64,000 nucleotides of DNA from Blastococcus capsensis (GCF_030165005.1 NZ_JASNNW010000007.1:62001-126000); one strand, 5' to 3'. Shown: positions 35,929 through 46,075, counted from the stretch's first letter. Program-made: numbers and translations. The notes: generated by a model from the letters alone, not told the origin.

Positions 35929-36218
35929 GGGTGTGCCCCTCCTCCGGGGTCGTCGCGGGCGTCGTGCCCGCTCGTCTGACGCGACGCGGGGTGCGCGCCG
36001 TCGTCCTGGGCCGGTCGCCGGTGGGCGATCGGTGGTCGGTGTGGGAGCAGCCCGCTGCCGGGGCGCCCGTCCACGTCTCGCCGGCTCCTCCTCGCGGTGG
36101 AGCCAGCAGCCCCCCAACGCCGTCCGGCACCGATTTGTGCCCGCCTCCGGAGAGGTGACACATCGGGCGCCGGGAACGGTCGGGTGGGCTGGGGAGCGCC
36201 AGAGGTTACCCTGCCGCC
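35929..36218. other. Divergent promoter region, 290 bases
   Basis: Between the DUF4193 gene (minus) and the phosphotransferase gene (plus). No gene and no repeat family copy seen; the plus-strand candidate -10 is listed separately. Confidence 0.4.
36207..36212 (+). promoter_or_regulatory. Candidate -10 (TACCCT) for leaderless phosphotransferase mRNA
   Basis: TACCCT ends 6 bases before the GTG at 36219. No Shine-Dalgarno precedes that GTG. No convincing -35. Confidence 0.35.
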
Positions 36219-37265
36219 GTGGCGACTTTCCCGGGTGCCGATCCAGCCGTCGTCGGCCCTTACCTGGCCACTGCGCTGGGGCACGAGCGCTGGCGATCGG
36301 TGACCATCGACCTGATCGCGGCAGGCATGTCCAACCTCACGTACGTGGTGACGCCGGAAGGTGGTCCGCCCGACGCCGCGGTGATCCTCCGCCGCCCACC
36401 GACCGGCGCGGTGCTGGCCACCGCGCACGACATGGCGCGCGAGCACCGGGTGATCTCCGCGCTCGGGCCGACGCCCGTGCCGGTGCCCCGGACGCTGCAC
36501 CTGTGCACGGACCCCGCGGTGCTCGGCGCGCCCTTCTACGTGATGGAACGGGTCGCCGGGGTGCACGTCGCGCGGGAGCTGCCGGCCGGGTACGCCGACA
36601 CCCCTGCCGAGCGCCGGGCGATCGGCGACGCGCTCGTCGACACGCTGGGCGACCTGCACGCGGTGGACCCCGCCGCCGTGGGGCTGGCCGACTTCGGCCG
36701 GCCGGAGGGCTTCGTGGCGCGCCAGGTCCGCCGCTGGACGACGCAGTGGGAGGCGACCCGCGACCGCGACCGCCCGGACCTCGACGCGTTGGCGGCGCGG
36801 CTGGCCGAGACGGTGCCGGTCACCCAGCGGCCCGGGATCACGCACGGCGACTACCGGCTCGACAACTGCCTGCTCGACCCGACCTCGCCCGGCCGGATCG
36901 CCGCGGTCCTCGACTGGGAGATGTCCACCCTGGGGGATCCGCTCACCGATCTCGGGATGATGCTCGTCTACTGGCCGGAGGCCGGTGAGAACCGACCCTC
37001 CTCGCAGAGCCCGGTCACGACCTTGCCCGGCTTCCCCACCAGGCGGGAGGTGGCCGATCGCTACGGAGCGCGCACCGGAACCGATCTGTCGGTCCTGAAC
37101 TGGTACGTGGCCTTCGGCTTCTTCAAGTTCGCCGCGATCATCGCGGGCATCCTGGCCCGGTCGGCCGCCGGGGCGATGGCGGGCAAGGACACCAGCGGCT
37201 ACGCGGAACGGATCGCCCCGTGCGTAGCGCTGGGACGCGCCGCGCTGGAGGACGGTTCGATCTGA
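36219..37265 (+). CDS. Aminoglycoside-phosphotransferase-fold kinase (ACAD10-type)
   Basis: 348 residues. Kinase-like fold: N-lobe IDLIAAGMSNLTYVVTPEGG and VILRRPP, a hinge FYVMERVAGVHV, catalytic loop GITHGDYRLDNCLLD and metal-binding AAVLDWEMSTLGDPLTDLGMML. The wording of the last two motifs is closest to phosphotransferases associated with acyl-CoA dehydrogenases rather than drug-resistance enzymes. Substrate unknown; no acyl-CoA dehydrogenase gene is nearby. Confidence 0.85.
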   Translation: MATFPGADPAVVGPYLATALGHERWRSVTIDLIAAGMSNLTYVVTPEGGPPDAAVILRRPPTGAVLATAHDMAREHRVISALGPTPVPVPRTLHLCTDPAVLGAPFYVMERVAGVHVARELPAGYADTPAERRAIGDALVDTLGDLHAVDPAAVGLADFGRPEGFVARQVRRWTTQWEATRDRDRPDLDALAARLAETVPVTQRPGITHGDYRLDNCLLDPTSPGRIAAVLDWEMSTLGDPLTDLGMMLVYWPEAGENRPSSQSPVTTLPGFPTRREVADRYGARTGTDLSVLNWYVAFGFFKFAAIIAGILARSAAGAMAGKDTSGYAERIAPCVALGRAALEDGSI

Positions 37266-37369
37266 GACCCCCTGCGGCCCCCTAAGCTCGGACCGTCAGC
37301 CGTCCGAACCAGGACGTAGGCGCCCCGGACCCTCGGCGCCACGCCCCCGGATCCCGCCGAGGAGTCACC

Positions 37370-37918
37370 GTGACCGAGCGCTCCGCGCGCCCTGCGGTGC
37401 GCCCGCGCAGCGGGCGGCGCCCGCTGCCGCCGCTCATCTTCCTGCTGGTGCTCGCGCTCGCGGCCGGCGCCGTGTGGTGGACGGTCATCCGCGAGGACCA
37501 GGCACGGCGCGCGGAGGCGGCTCAGGCGTGCGCATCCGCGGAGGAGCCACCTCCGCAGCTGGATCCCGCCGCCGTCTCGGTGCGCGTGCACAACTCCACC
37601 GACACCGGGGGCCTGGCCCAGCAGGTCGCCGACGACCTGCGGGCGCGCGGCTTCACCGTCGGCGAGGTCGCCAACGACCCGACCGACCGGCAGGTCGAGG
37701 GCGTCGGCGAGGTGCGGTACGGGCCCCGGGGGCGGGACGCCGCGCGGTTCCTGGCGGTCTACCTGCCAGGTGCGGGCATGTACCGCGACACCCGGGCCGA
37801 CGCGGTGGTGGACCTCGTGATCGGGCCGGAGTTCGTCTTCCCGGACAGCATGGCCACCCCGGAGGAGGTCACTGCGGCGTTCGCACCCGCGGAGGAGGCG
37901 GCGGACACCGCCTGCTGA
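37370..37918 (+). CDS. LytR_C-domain envelope protein (Cei-like)
   Basis: 182 residues. A basic N-terminus, one membrane span (PPLIFLLVLALAAGAVWWTVI, about residues 21-41), then an extracytoplasmic LytR_C domain starting VSVRVHNSTDTGGLAQQVADDLRARGFTVGEVAND. Matches the mycobacterial Rv2700 (cei, cell-envelope integrity) in position between DUF4193 and suhB, from memory. GTG start after GAGGAG. Confidence 0.85.
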   Translation: MTERSARPAVRPRSGRRPLPPLIFLLVLALAAGAVWWTVIREDQARRAEAAQACASAEEPPPQLDPAAVSVRVHNSTDTGGLAQQVADDLRARGFTVGEVANDPTDRQVEGVGEVRYGPRGRDAARFLAVYLPGAGMYRDTRADAVVDLVIGPEFVFPDSMATPEEVTAAFAPAEEAADTAC

Positions 37919-37928
37919 GGCTCCCGCC

Positions 37929-38750
37929 TCAGCGGTGCAGCTCGGCCACCAGGTCGAGGAACGGGCCGGCCACGGAAGGGGCCACCGCGATCACCATCGG
38001 TGCGCCGACCGGCCCGTCCGAGAGGCCGGTGACGACCGCCCCTGCCTCCGCGGCCACCAGCGCGCCCGCCGCGTGGTCCCAGGGGTTGAGGTCCAGCTCG
38101 TAGTAGGCGTCGACCCGTCCCGCGGCGACGGCGCAGAGGTCCAGTGCGGCGCTGCCGAACCGCCGGATGTCGCGCACCTGCGGGAGCAGCCGTGCCACGA
38201 CCGCCCCCTGGGCGCGCCGCTGCTCCACCCGGTACCCGAAGCCGGTGGCGACCAGCGTCCGGTCCAGTGACTCCGGGCGGCCGGCCGTCAGCCGGCGCAC
38301 CGGCCGGCCGGGGGACGCCAGCTCCGCTCCCCCGCCGGCCGTGGCGGTGAAGAGCTCCCCGGTGGCGACGTTCAGCACGGCCCCCGCGGTCACCACGCCC
38401 TCGACCTCGGCGGCGATCGACACGGCGTAGGCGGGCAGGTCGTAGAGGAAGTTCACCGTTCCGTCGATGGGATCCACGATCCAGCGCACCCCGCTGGTCC
38501 CGTCACGGGCGGCGCCCTCCTCGCCCAGCACGCCGTCGTCCGGGCGGGCTGCGAGCAGGTGCCGCACCAGCAGCTCCTCGCTCGCCGCGTCCACCGCCGT
38601 CACGACGTCCACGGGGCTGGACTTCGTGGTCACGTGCCGGGCTGCGGTGTCGCGGCCACGGGCCACGAGCGCAGCCGCCTCCCGGGCGGCCGAGACGGCG
38701 AGCTCCAGCAGCGCACGCGGGTCCGGAGGGCCGGCGGTGGAATCGGTCAC
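37929..38750 (-). CDS. suhB: Inositol monophosphatase SuhB
   Basis: 273 residues from the GTG of VTDSTAGPPDP. Li+-sensitive Mg2+-dependent phosphatase fold: VLGEEGAARDG, WIVDPIDGTVNF and LNPWDHAAGALVAAEAGAVVTG supply the metal and substrate ligands. Makes inositol for phosphatidylinositol lipids or mycothiol. Divergent from ppgK, with a Family A repeat between the two starts. Confidence 0.93.
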   Translation of the reverse strand: MTDSTAGPPDPRALLELAVSAAREAAALVARGRDTAARHVTTKSSPVDVVTAVDAASEELLVRHLLAARPDDGVLGEEGAARDGTSGVRWIVDPIDGTVNFLYDLPAYAVSIAAEVEGVVTAGAVLNVATGELFTATAGGGAELASPGRPVRRLTAGRPESLDRTLVATGFGYRVEQRRAQGAVVARLLPQVRDIRRFGSAALDLCAVAAGRVDAYYELDLNPWDHAAGALVAAEAGAVVTGLSDGPVGAPMVIAVAPSVAGPFLDLVAELHR

Positions 38751-38779
38751 GACGCCGATCCTGCCGCAGCCGGGCGCCA

Positions 38780-38838
38780 CGGCCCCCTCGCAGGGCCCGG
38801 CTGCGAGCTCGCGAGCGGCGGTGAGCGAGGGGGTCGTT
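38780..38838. repeat. Family A hairpin repeat in a divergent promoter region
   Basis: Outer arms ccccctcgc (38783-38791) and gcgaggggg (38825-38833) pair exactly; inner core ccggctgcgagctcgcgagcggcgg. Unlike the other copies it does not follow a stop codon but lies between the divergent suhB and ppgK starts. Confidence 0.75.
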
Positions 38839-38842
38839 CTAC

Positions 38843-38848
38843 TAACCT
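38843..38848 (+). promoter_or_regulatory. Candidate -10 (TAACCT) for leaderless ppgK mRNA
   Basis: TAACCT ends 6 bases before the GTG at 38855, immediately after the Family A hairpin. No Shine-Dalgarno is seen. The hairpin overlaps where a -35 would lie. Confidence 0.4.
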
Positions 38849-38854
38849 GTCGGC

Positions 38855-39598
38855 GTGCAGGGTTTCGGGGTGGACATCGGCGGCAGCGGCATCAAGGGGT
38901 GCCTGGTCGACCTGGACCAGGGCCGGCTCGTCGGCGAACGGCGGCGGACCGAGACACCGCAGCCCTCGCTGCCGGAGTCGGTCTACGAGGTGGTGGCGGA
39001 GCTCGTCGGCGCCTTCGGCTGGGCGGGTCGCGTCGGCGTCACCTTCCCGGGGGTGATGAAGGCCGGGGTGGCGCACACGGCGGCGAACGTGGACAAGAGC
39101 TGGATCGGCACCGACGTCGACGCCGGGCTCTCCCAGCGGATCCCGGGCACCGTCGAGACCCTCAACGACGCCGACGCCGCCGGGCTGGCCGAGATGCGCT
39201 ACGGCGCCGGCCGCGACCGGGGCGGCGTCGTGCTGATGCTCACGTTCGGTACCGGCATCGGCAGCGCGCTGTTCGTCGACGGCCGGCTGGTGCCCAACAC
39301 CGAGTTCGGGCACATCCAGGTCGACGGCGAGGGCGGCGAGCGGAGAGCGTCGGCGGCCGCCCGTGAGCGCGAGGAACTGAGCTACCCCGAGTGGGCGAGG
39401 CGCGTGGACCGGTACCTGGACGTCCTGGAGGCCGGGCTCTGGCCGGACCTGATCATCGTCGGCGGCGGCGTGAGCAAGAAGGCGCACAAGTGGGTGCCGC
39501 TGCTGTCCACCCGCACCCCCGTGGTGCCGGCCGAACTGCAGAACGACGCCGGGATCGTCGGCGCGGCACTGGCCGCCGCGGAACGTCCCGAGCACTGA
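38855..39598 (+). CDS. ppgK: Polyphosphate glucokinase PpgK
   Basis: 247 residues, ROK-type glucokinase that phosphorylates glucose with polyphosphate or ATP. Phosphate-binding GVDIGGSGIKGCLVD, catalytic ETLNDADAAGLAEMRYG, LMLTFGTGIGSALFVDG, and the PpgK-type NTEFGHIQVDG in place of the zinc-binding ROK motif. LIIVGGGVSKKAHKWVPLL closes the nucleotide fold. Precedes sigA as in mycobacteria. Confidence 0.94.
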   Translation: MQGFGVDIGGSGIKGCLVDLDQGRLVGERRRTETPQPSLPESVYEVVAELVGAFGWAGRVGVTFPGVMKAGVAHTAANVDKSWIGTDVDAGLSQRIPGTVETLNDADAAGLAEMRYGAGRDRGGVVLMLTFGTGIGSALFVDGRLVPNTEFGHIQVDGEGGERRASAAAREREELSYPEWARRVDRYLDVLEAGLWPDLIIVGGGVSKKAHKWVPLLSTRTPVVPAELQNDAGIVGAALAAAERPEH

Positions 39599-39628
39599 GT
39601 CGACCCGTCCCGCCCCGTCCGAGCGAGG

Positions 39629-39674
39629 GCCTCGGATCCGAGGCGCTGATTTCGCTCGGCGACGTCGTTACAAT
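39629..39674 (+). promoter_or_regulatory. sigA upstream region: 16-bp perfect palindrome and TACAAT -10
   Basis: gcctcggatccgaggc (39629-39644) is a perfect palindrome. TACAAT (39669-39674) is a near-consensus -10 located 24 bases further on. The -35 position holds tgattt, not a good match to TTGACA. The palindrome could be an operator or the ppgK terminator. Transcription from here would give a leader of about 165 bases before the GTG. Confidence 0.45.
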
Positions 39675-39845
39675 GGTGACGCCCCAGCCCGTCGCCCTCC
39701 AGCCGGGAGGGATTCCCCCGTCCCGATCGCGGTCAAACGCCGTGCCGGTCCGCGGGTCCTCCGGCCCTCGAGAGCCCCAGGCGGAGCCGCTGCCCGCGGA
39801 CCACACGGTCCCCGGGGAACGAACCCAGTACGGGAAGGAACCTGA

Positions 39846-41192
<1,347 letters not shown>

Positions 41193-41747
41193 GGGTGCAC
41201 CCTCACGGCGAGTGGGGCCCGGAGGGTCCCGCGCAGGAGTGACGCGGCGGCTCCTCGCACCAGGGGAACGGCACCTGGCTGCGGTGCGGCCCCGAGGGTC
41301 ACGGTGTCATTGCATCGTCCCTGCGCGGACCTCTCCGGGGCCCACTCGGGAGACTCCCGGCTTCCGGCGACCCCCGCGGCGCCGGCCGTCGGCCATCTGG
41401 GCAGCCGGTGCCACGGTGCCCTCGCCCGAAAGGGTCACGGTGTGACTACGCCGGTGTACGCCGACACCTGTCGGGTAGACGGCGTAGCGTGGACGCCGTC
41501 AGAACAGCAGCGGATCCACGGTCCGGCCGGTTCCCACCGGTCGGGCAGATGACCACCAGCACGTGCACCACCAGTTCCACCCAGTGACGTCCCCTGCTGA
41601 ACCCGCTCCGCCCGCGCCCGGCGTGTCACGGACTCATCTCTTTCGGCGAGTCCACGACGTTCCGGGTGGGAACGGGAATCCGAGGGGCCATCCTGGCGCT
41701 GTGCAGGAGGCCGATCCGCAACCGCGGGTCCGTGCGGTAGAGAGCGA
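41193..41747. other. 555-base gene-free region downstream of sigA
   Basis: Contains a partial Family B segment (gcatcgtccctgcgcggac and ggggcccactcggga around 41314-41351) and a 13-base direct repeat agggtcacggtgt at 41295-41307 and 41431-41443. No coding frame here has a recognisable product. It must contain the sigA terminator and the promoter of the zinc-ribbon gene at 41751; neither could be pinned down. Confidence 0.45.
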
Positions 41748-41750
41748 GTG

Positions 41751-41975
41751 ATGACCCAGATGACCCAGACGCTGACGACGACCCCCGCCGCCGACGACCT
41801 GGTCGTGCCGTTCCACTGCGACCGTTGTGGTGCCCTGGCCAAGGTCCGTGTCGTGCTCGCCAGCGGCAGCGATCTCGTGTTCTGCGGGCACCACGCCCGT
41901 GAGTACGAGAACAAGCTCCGCGACATCGCCGTCGACATCATCGACACAGAGGGCGAGCAGCACGTAACCGCGTGA
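41751..41975 (+). CDS. DUF7455-like zinc-ribbon protein
   Basis: 74 residues from the ATG (a GTG lies one codon before). FHCDRCGALAKVRVVLASGSDLVFCGHHAREYENKL has a CxxC and a CxxHH, a plausible zinc site, followed by an acidic helix. I recognise this as the small protein usually found after sigA in actinobacteria. Function unknown. Confidence 0.75.
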   Translation: MTQMTQTLTTTPAADDLVVPFHCDRCGALAKVRVVLASGSDLVFCGHHAREYENKLRDIAVDIIDTEGEQHVTA

Positions 41976-42117
41976 GAGAGGCGATAACGTCGCGCCCGCG
42001 ATGACCGTCTCACCTGACGACGCCGCCGCGTCCGATGCCCCGCCTCGTGCGGGCACCGGGCCGGCGGCTCCGTCGTCTCCGGGGACCCCCGGTCGGCGGC
42101 AACCGGAGGAATCCAGC

Positions 42118-44298
42118 ATGTCCCAGCAGTCCCCCTCGTCCGACGAGACCGTCCGGATGCGGCCCGACGGCGCCGGCGGGCGCCCGCAGCCGACGGTCTC
42201 GTCCCCGGCGTTCGGGGCCGAGCCCGACGACACCCGGCCGGTGGGCCGGGACTGGCTGCGCAGTGCCCCCGAGAGCGCCCCGGCCGCTCCCCCGGACGCA
42301 GGCGTGGCACCCACCACGGACGACGGCCCGGCGGTCGCCCCCGCCACCGCCGAGGCCGACGAGGCCGACGGCACCCAGCGCTTCGATCGCGTCAGCCCCG
42401 CACCGGCGCCGGAGGGCGACACCGCTCGGACCGCCGTGGTGCCGCCCCTGGACCCCGCAGCCGACGTGCCTCCCGGGCCCCGGTCCGACGACCGGCCGCC
42501 GGCGAGCGGCCCACGCGGCCACTGGTGGCGGCGCCGTACGACCCTGGTCCCCGCGGCCCTCCTCGCCGTGCTGGCCGCCGCCTACGGCGTCGACCTGCTG
42601 GCAGCCTCCGGTGAGGTACCGCGGAACACCGTGGTGGCCGGCGTCGACGTCGGCGGGCTCGCACCTGCGCGGGCGGCACAGGTGCTCGAGGAGGAGCTGG
42701 CCCCACGCGTGGTGGCCGACCACACGGTCACCGCGGCCGACGTGACCGCCACGCTGTCCCCCGCCACCGCCGGCATCACCCTCGACGTCGCCCGCACCGT
42801 GGACGCCGCGGAAGACCAGCCGCTCAACCCCTGGACCCGCCTGGTCACTCTCTTCTCCGACCGCGAGGTCGAGCCGGTCATCACCGGCGAGGAGACGGCG
42901 CTGGCCGCCCAGATCGATGGCATCGCCGCCCAGGTCGACCGCGCTCCGCAGGACGCGACGATCGCGATCGCGGGCACCACGCCGTCGGTCGTGGAGCCGG
43001 AGGACGGCCGGACGTTGAACCGCGACGGCTCGGCCGAGGCGATCACCGACGCGCTCGCCTCCGGTGGCGACCCGAGTGCGCCCATCGAGCTGCCCGTCGA
43101 CGTCACACCGGTCGACGTCGACGTCGAGGAGGCCGAGCGGGTCCTGGAGGAGACGGTCACCCCGGCGCTGTCCGCGCCGGTGCAGGTCGTCAGCCAGGAC
43201 GGCGGCACCTCTGCAGCGGTTCCGGTCGAGGCGATCGCAGCAGCGCTGACGTTCACCGCCCAGGACGACGGCGAGCTGGCCGTGGGCCTGGACCCCCAGG
43301 CCCTGCAGTCCGCGCTGGGTGACGAGCTCGGCGCCTTCGGTACCCCCGCCCAGGACGCCCGGTTCGAGGTCGCCGGCGGCGCGGTCACCGTCGTGCCGTC
43401 GGTCGACGGAACCGGGATCGCGCCGGCGCAGCTGGCCGAGCAGCTGCTCCCGGTGCTCGCCGGCCAGGCACCGCGGACCGTCACCGCCGAGCTCGGGCCG
43501 GTCCCGGCGGAGTTCACCACCGCCGAGGCCGAGGCGCTCGGCATCCGTGAGGAGATCTCCAGCTTCACCACGAAGATCGGCAACCCGGCCAGCGGCGAGA
43601 ACATCCGGGTGGTGGCGAAGGAGGTCGACGGCGCGGTGATCATGCCGGGCGAGACCTTCAGCCTCAACAGCTTCACCGGTCCCCGGGGGACGGCTCAGGG
43701 GTACGTGGAGGCCGGCGTCATCAACAACGGCGAGTTCACCACCGCCGTCGGCGGCGGCATCAGCCAGTTCGCCACCACGATGTTCAACGCGGTGTTCTTC
43801 GCCGGACTCGAGGACGTCTTCCACAAACCGCACAGCTACTACATCAGCCGCTACCCGGCCGGCCGCGAGGCCACCGTCTACTACGACTCCATCGACCTCA
43901 AGTGGCGCAACGACGGGGACACCGGCGTCTACGTCGACACCGCATGGACGCCCGACTCCCTCACGGTGACCTTCTACGGGACGAAGCGCTACGAGATCCA
44001 GTCGGTCAGCAGCGAGCGTTACAACATCCGGCAGCCAGTGGTGCAGGACAAGCCCGACAGCCCCACCTGCGAGCCGCAGTCGGGCTCGACCGGGTTCGAC
44101 ATCACCGTCACCCGCATCTTCCGGGATCTCACCACGGGTGCGGAGCTGGAGCGGGAGAACTTCCGGACCCGGTACGCCGCCGAGCCGATCATCAACTGCG
44201 TTCCGGCCGAACCGCCCGCGCCGGGCCCCGAGGGCACCGCCCCCAGCAGTCCGCCGGCGCCCGGCGGACGTCGCCCGGCGCGCGGGCGGGTGGCCTGA
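42118..44298 (+). CDS. VanW-domain cell-wall protein with membrane anchor
   Basis: 726 residues from the ATG at 42118, chosen because GGAGGAATCCAGC precedes it; the frame is open to 42001. A disordered Pro/Ala-rich cytoplasmic part (about residues 1-130) is followed by one membrane span (TTLVPAALLAVLAAAYGVDLLAA). Extracytoplasmic repeats of the YoaR/peptidoglycan-binding-4 type (VVAGVDVGGLAPARAAQVLEEELAP) come next, then a VanW domain (MPGETFSLNSFTGPRGTAQGY, GGGISQFATTMFNAVFFAGL, HSYYISRYPAGREATV). Likely acts at the cell wall; despite the domain name, no glycopeptide resistance is implied. Confidence 0.85.
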   Translation: MSQQSPSSDETVRMRPDGAGGRPQPTVSSPAFGAEPDDTRPVGRDWLRSAPESAPAAPPDAGVAPTTDDGPAVAPATAEADEADGTQRFDRVSPAPAPEGDTARTAVVPPLDPAADVPPGPRSDDRPPASGPRGHWWRRRTTLVPAALLAVLAAAYGVDLLAASGEVPRNTVVAGVDVGGLAPARAAQVLEEELAPRVVADHTVTAADVTATLSPATAGITLDVARTVDAAEDQPLNPWTRLVTLFSDREVEPVITGEETALAAQIDGIAAQVDRAPQDATIAIAGTTPSVVEPEDGRTLNRDGSAEAITDALASGGDPSAPIELPVDVTPVDVDVEEAERVLEETVTPALSAPVQVVSQDGGTSAAVPVEAIAAALTFTAQDDGELAVGLDPQALQSALGDELGAFGTPAQDARFEVAGGAVTVVPSVDGTGIAPAQLAEQLLPVLAGQAPRTVTAELGPVPAEFTTAEAEALGIREEISSFTTKIGNPASGENIRVVAKEVDGAVIMPGETFSLNSFTGPRGTAQGYVEAGVINNGEFTTAVGGGISQFATTMFNAVFFAGLEDVFHKPHSYYISRYPAGREATVYYDSIDLKWRNDGDTGVYVDTAWTPDSLTVTFYGTKRYEIQSVSSERYNIRQPVVQDKPDSPTCEPQSGSTGFDITVTRIFRDLTTGAELERENFRTRYAAEPIINCVPAEPPAPGPEGTAPSSPPAPGGRRPARGRVA

Positions 44299-44332
44299 CG
44301 CCGGCGACCGGACCGGTCAGGCACTACCCGCC

Positions 44333-45406
44333 GTGCACACTGTCCAGGTGAGCGCCGTGCTGCCCAGCGACTCACCCACCCGGGCCGGGGTGGGTGAGCC
44401 CGCGATCGCAGGCCCTGCCGCATCCGGTCCGGTGCGCGCGGACGCCCCGGCGCCGTCGAAGCTGGGCCGCTGGCCGACACCGCTGCGGGTGCCGCTGCAG
44501 GTGCTCGGGCGCACGCTGGCGAAGGCGTGGCAGGACCGCATCCTCGGACTGTCGGCCGAGGCGGCGTTCTGGCAGATCCTGTCGGTGCCGCCGCTGCTCA
44601 TCGGCCTGCTCGGCTCGCTGGGCTACCTGGGTGCCCTCATCGGGAACGACGCCGTCAGCCAGATCGAGGAGCGTCTGCTCGACGCCTCGGCGCAGGTCCT
44701 CACCCCGGACGTGGTCGACGGCCTGGTGCGCCCCACGCTGGCCGACATCCTGGGCTCGGGCCGGCTGGAGGTGGTCAGCCTCGGCTTCCTGCTGTCCCTG
44801 TGGGCCGGGTCCTCAGCCACCGCGACGTTCATGAACACGATCGTCATCGCCTACGACCAGCGCGACGTGCGCGGCCCGATCCGCACCCGGCTCAAGGCGC
44901 TGTGGCTCTTCATCGTCGGGATGCTGCTGGCGGTGCTCACGCTGCCGCTGCTGGTGCTCGGCCGGGACGTGCTGGTCGCCCTGGTGCCACCGGACTGGCA
45001 GAGCACCACCGACATGCTCATCGGCGCCGTCTACTGGCCGATCGTCGTCGTGGGCCTGCTGCTGGGGCTGACCAGCTTCTTGCACGTCGTGCTGCCGAAC
45101 CGGCTGCCGTGGCGCCGGCAACTGCCCGGCGCGCTGCTGAGCCTGGGCTTCTTCCTCGTGGCCGCGCTGCTGCTGCGCGCGTACGTCACCGACTTTCTCA
45201 CCAGTGCGCTGCCCTACGGCGCGCTGGCGGCCCCCATCGGCGCGTTGCTGTTCTGCTTCTTCTTCGGCATGGCGGTGCTGCTGGGCGCCGAGCTCAACGC
45301 CACCATCCAGTCCCGCTGGCCGGCACCCTTGCGCCGGCACGACCGGCGTCGCAAGGCCCGCCGCCAGGCCAAGCTCGAGCAGGAGGCCCGGCGCCTCGGG
45401 CTGTGA
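44333..45406 (+). CDS. YihY/UPF0761-family inner-membrane protein
   Basis: 357 residues from the GTG at 44333; a GTG at 44348 is equally possible. Six hydrophobic spans typical of the YihY (BrkB) family: LSAEAAFWQILSVPPLLIGLLGSLGYL, VSLGFLLSLWAGSSATATFMNTIVIAYD, LFIVGMLLAVLTLPLLVLG, YWPIVVVGLLLGLTSFLHVVLPNR, LLSLGFFLVAALLLRAYV and PIGALLFCFFFGMAVLLGAELNA. It ends with a very basic tail. Substrate or role unknown. Confidence 0.85.
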   Translation: MHTVQVSAVLPSDSPTRAGVGEPAIAGPAASGPVRADAPAPSKLGRWPTPLRVPLQVLGRTLAKAWQDRILGLSAEAAFWQILSVPPLLIGLLGSLGYLGALIGNDAVSQIEERLLDASAQVLTPDVVDGLVRPTLADILGSGRLEVVSLGFLLSLWAGSSATATFMNTIVIAYDQRDVRGPIRTRLKALWLFIVGMLLAVLTLPLLVLGRDVLVALVPPDWQSTTDMLIGAVYWPIVVVGLLLGLTSFLHVVLPNRLPWRRQLPGALLSLGFFLVAALLLRAYVTDFLTSALPYGALAAPIGALLFCFFFGMAVLLGAELNATIQSRWPAPLRRHDRRRKARRQAKLEQEARRLGL

Positions 45407-45412
45407 CACCGC

Positions 45413-45745
45413 CATGACCCGGCCGTCCTCCGGACCGCACCGCGCCCACGTGCCGTCCCCCGGCTGCGCTGAGCGCCTCCGTCGTCCCTGCGCGGACCCT
45501 CCGAACCCATGAGACTGCGGTCCTCCGGACCGCACCACCATGACATCGCGGTCCTCCGGACCGCACCACGACCAGGTGCCGTGCCCCTGCGCCGCGGAGC
45601 CGTTGCGTCGCCCCTGCGCGGACCCCTCCGGGGCCCATGACACTGCGGTCCTCCGGACCGCACCGCGTCCACGTGCCGTCCCCCGGCTGCGCTGAGCGCC
45701 TCCGTCGTCCCTGCGCGGACCCTCCGGGCCCACTCGGGACGACCA
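45413..45745 (+). repeat. Family B tandem repeat cluster (four units)
   Basis: Units start near 45413, 45509, 45540 and 45638; three are about 100 bases long and the second is cut to 31. Each begins catgac/catgag and holds the hairpin gcggtcctccggaccgc (exact at 45517-45533, 45548-45564 and 45645-45661; imperfect at 45419-45437). The long units continue with a cgtgccgt-ccccc/ctgc-gcgctgag block, then cctgcgcggaccc. Units 1 and 4 are identical over about 57 bases. The cluster fills the gap between convergent YihY and DUF3039 genes. Confidence 0.8.
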
Positions 45746-45758
45746 GGCTGGACTCCGG

Positions 45759-45986
45759 TCACTTCTTGAGCTGCTCGTAGACCTCCTTGCAGGCCGGGCA
45801 CACCGGGCTGCCGGGCTTGGGGCTCTTGGTGACCGGGAAGACCTCGCCGCACAGCGCCTCGACGAGGGTGCCCATGACGGCGCTCTCGGCGATCTGGTTC
45901 TTCTTGACGTAGTGGAAGACCTCGTTGGCGTTGCCGGTGTCCGATTCGCGGACGTCCGGCCGCTCGAGGATGTCGCTGCTGCTCAT
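45759..45986 (-). CDS. DUF3039 family small protein
   Basis: 75 residues with two cysteine positions: ALCGEVFPVTKSP and GSPVCPACKEVYEQLKK, giving a possible zinc-binding C-x(n)-CxxC. Matches the actinobacterial DUF3039 family found between sigA and sigB. Function unknown. Divergent from psuG. Confidence 0.8.
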   Translation of the reverse strand: MSSSDILERPDVRESDTGNANEVFHYVKKNQIAESAVMGTLVEALCGEVFPVTKSPKPGSPVCPACKEVYEQLKK

Positions 45987-46075
45987 GCGGGGCTCCCTGC
46001 TCGACGGTCGGGTCGTGCGGTCGGCGCGCGGCCGCGGGCCGCGGTGCTCCCGCACCCGCCCACCATGATGACAGG

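Noticed and set aside
41304..41552. 82-codon frame downstream of sigA
   Set aside because: Runs through a Family B segment and direct-repeat DNA; composition does not look protein-like.
45413..45745. Possible CRISPR array
   Set aside because: Units are about 100 bases with an internal hairpin and very uneven spacing, no distinct spacers, and no cas genes nearby.
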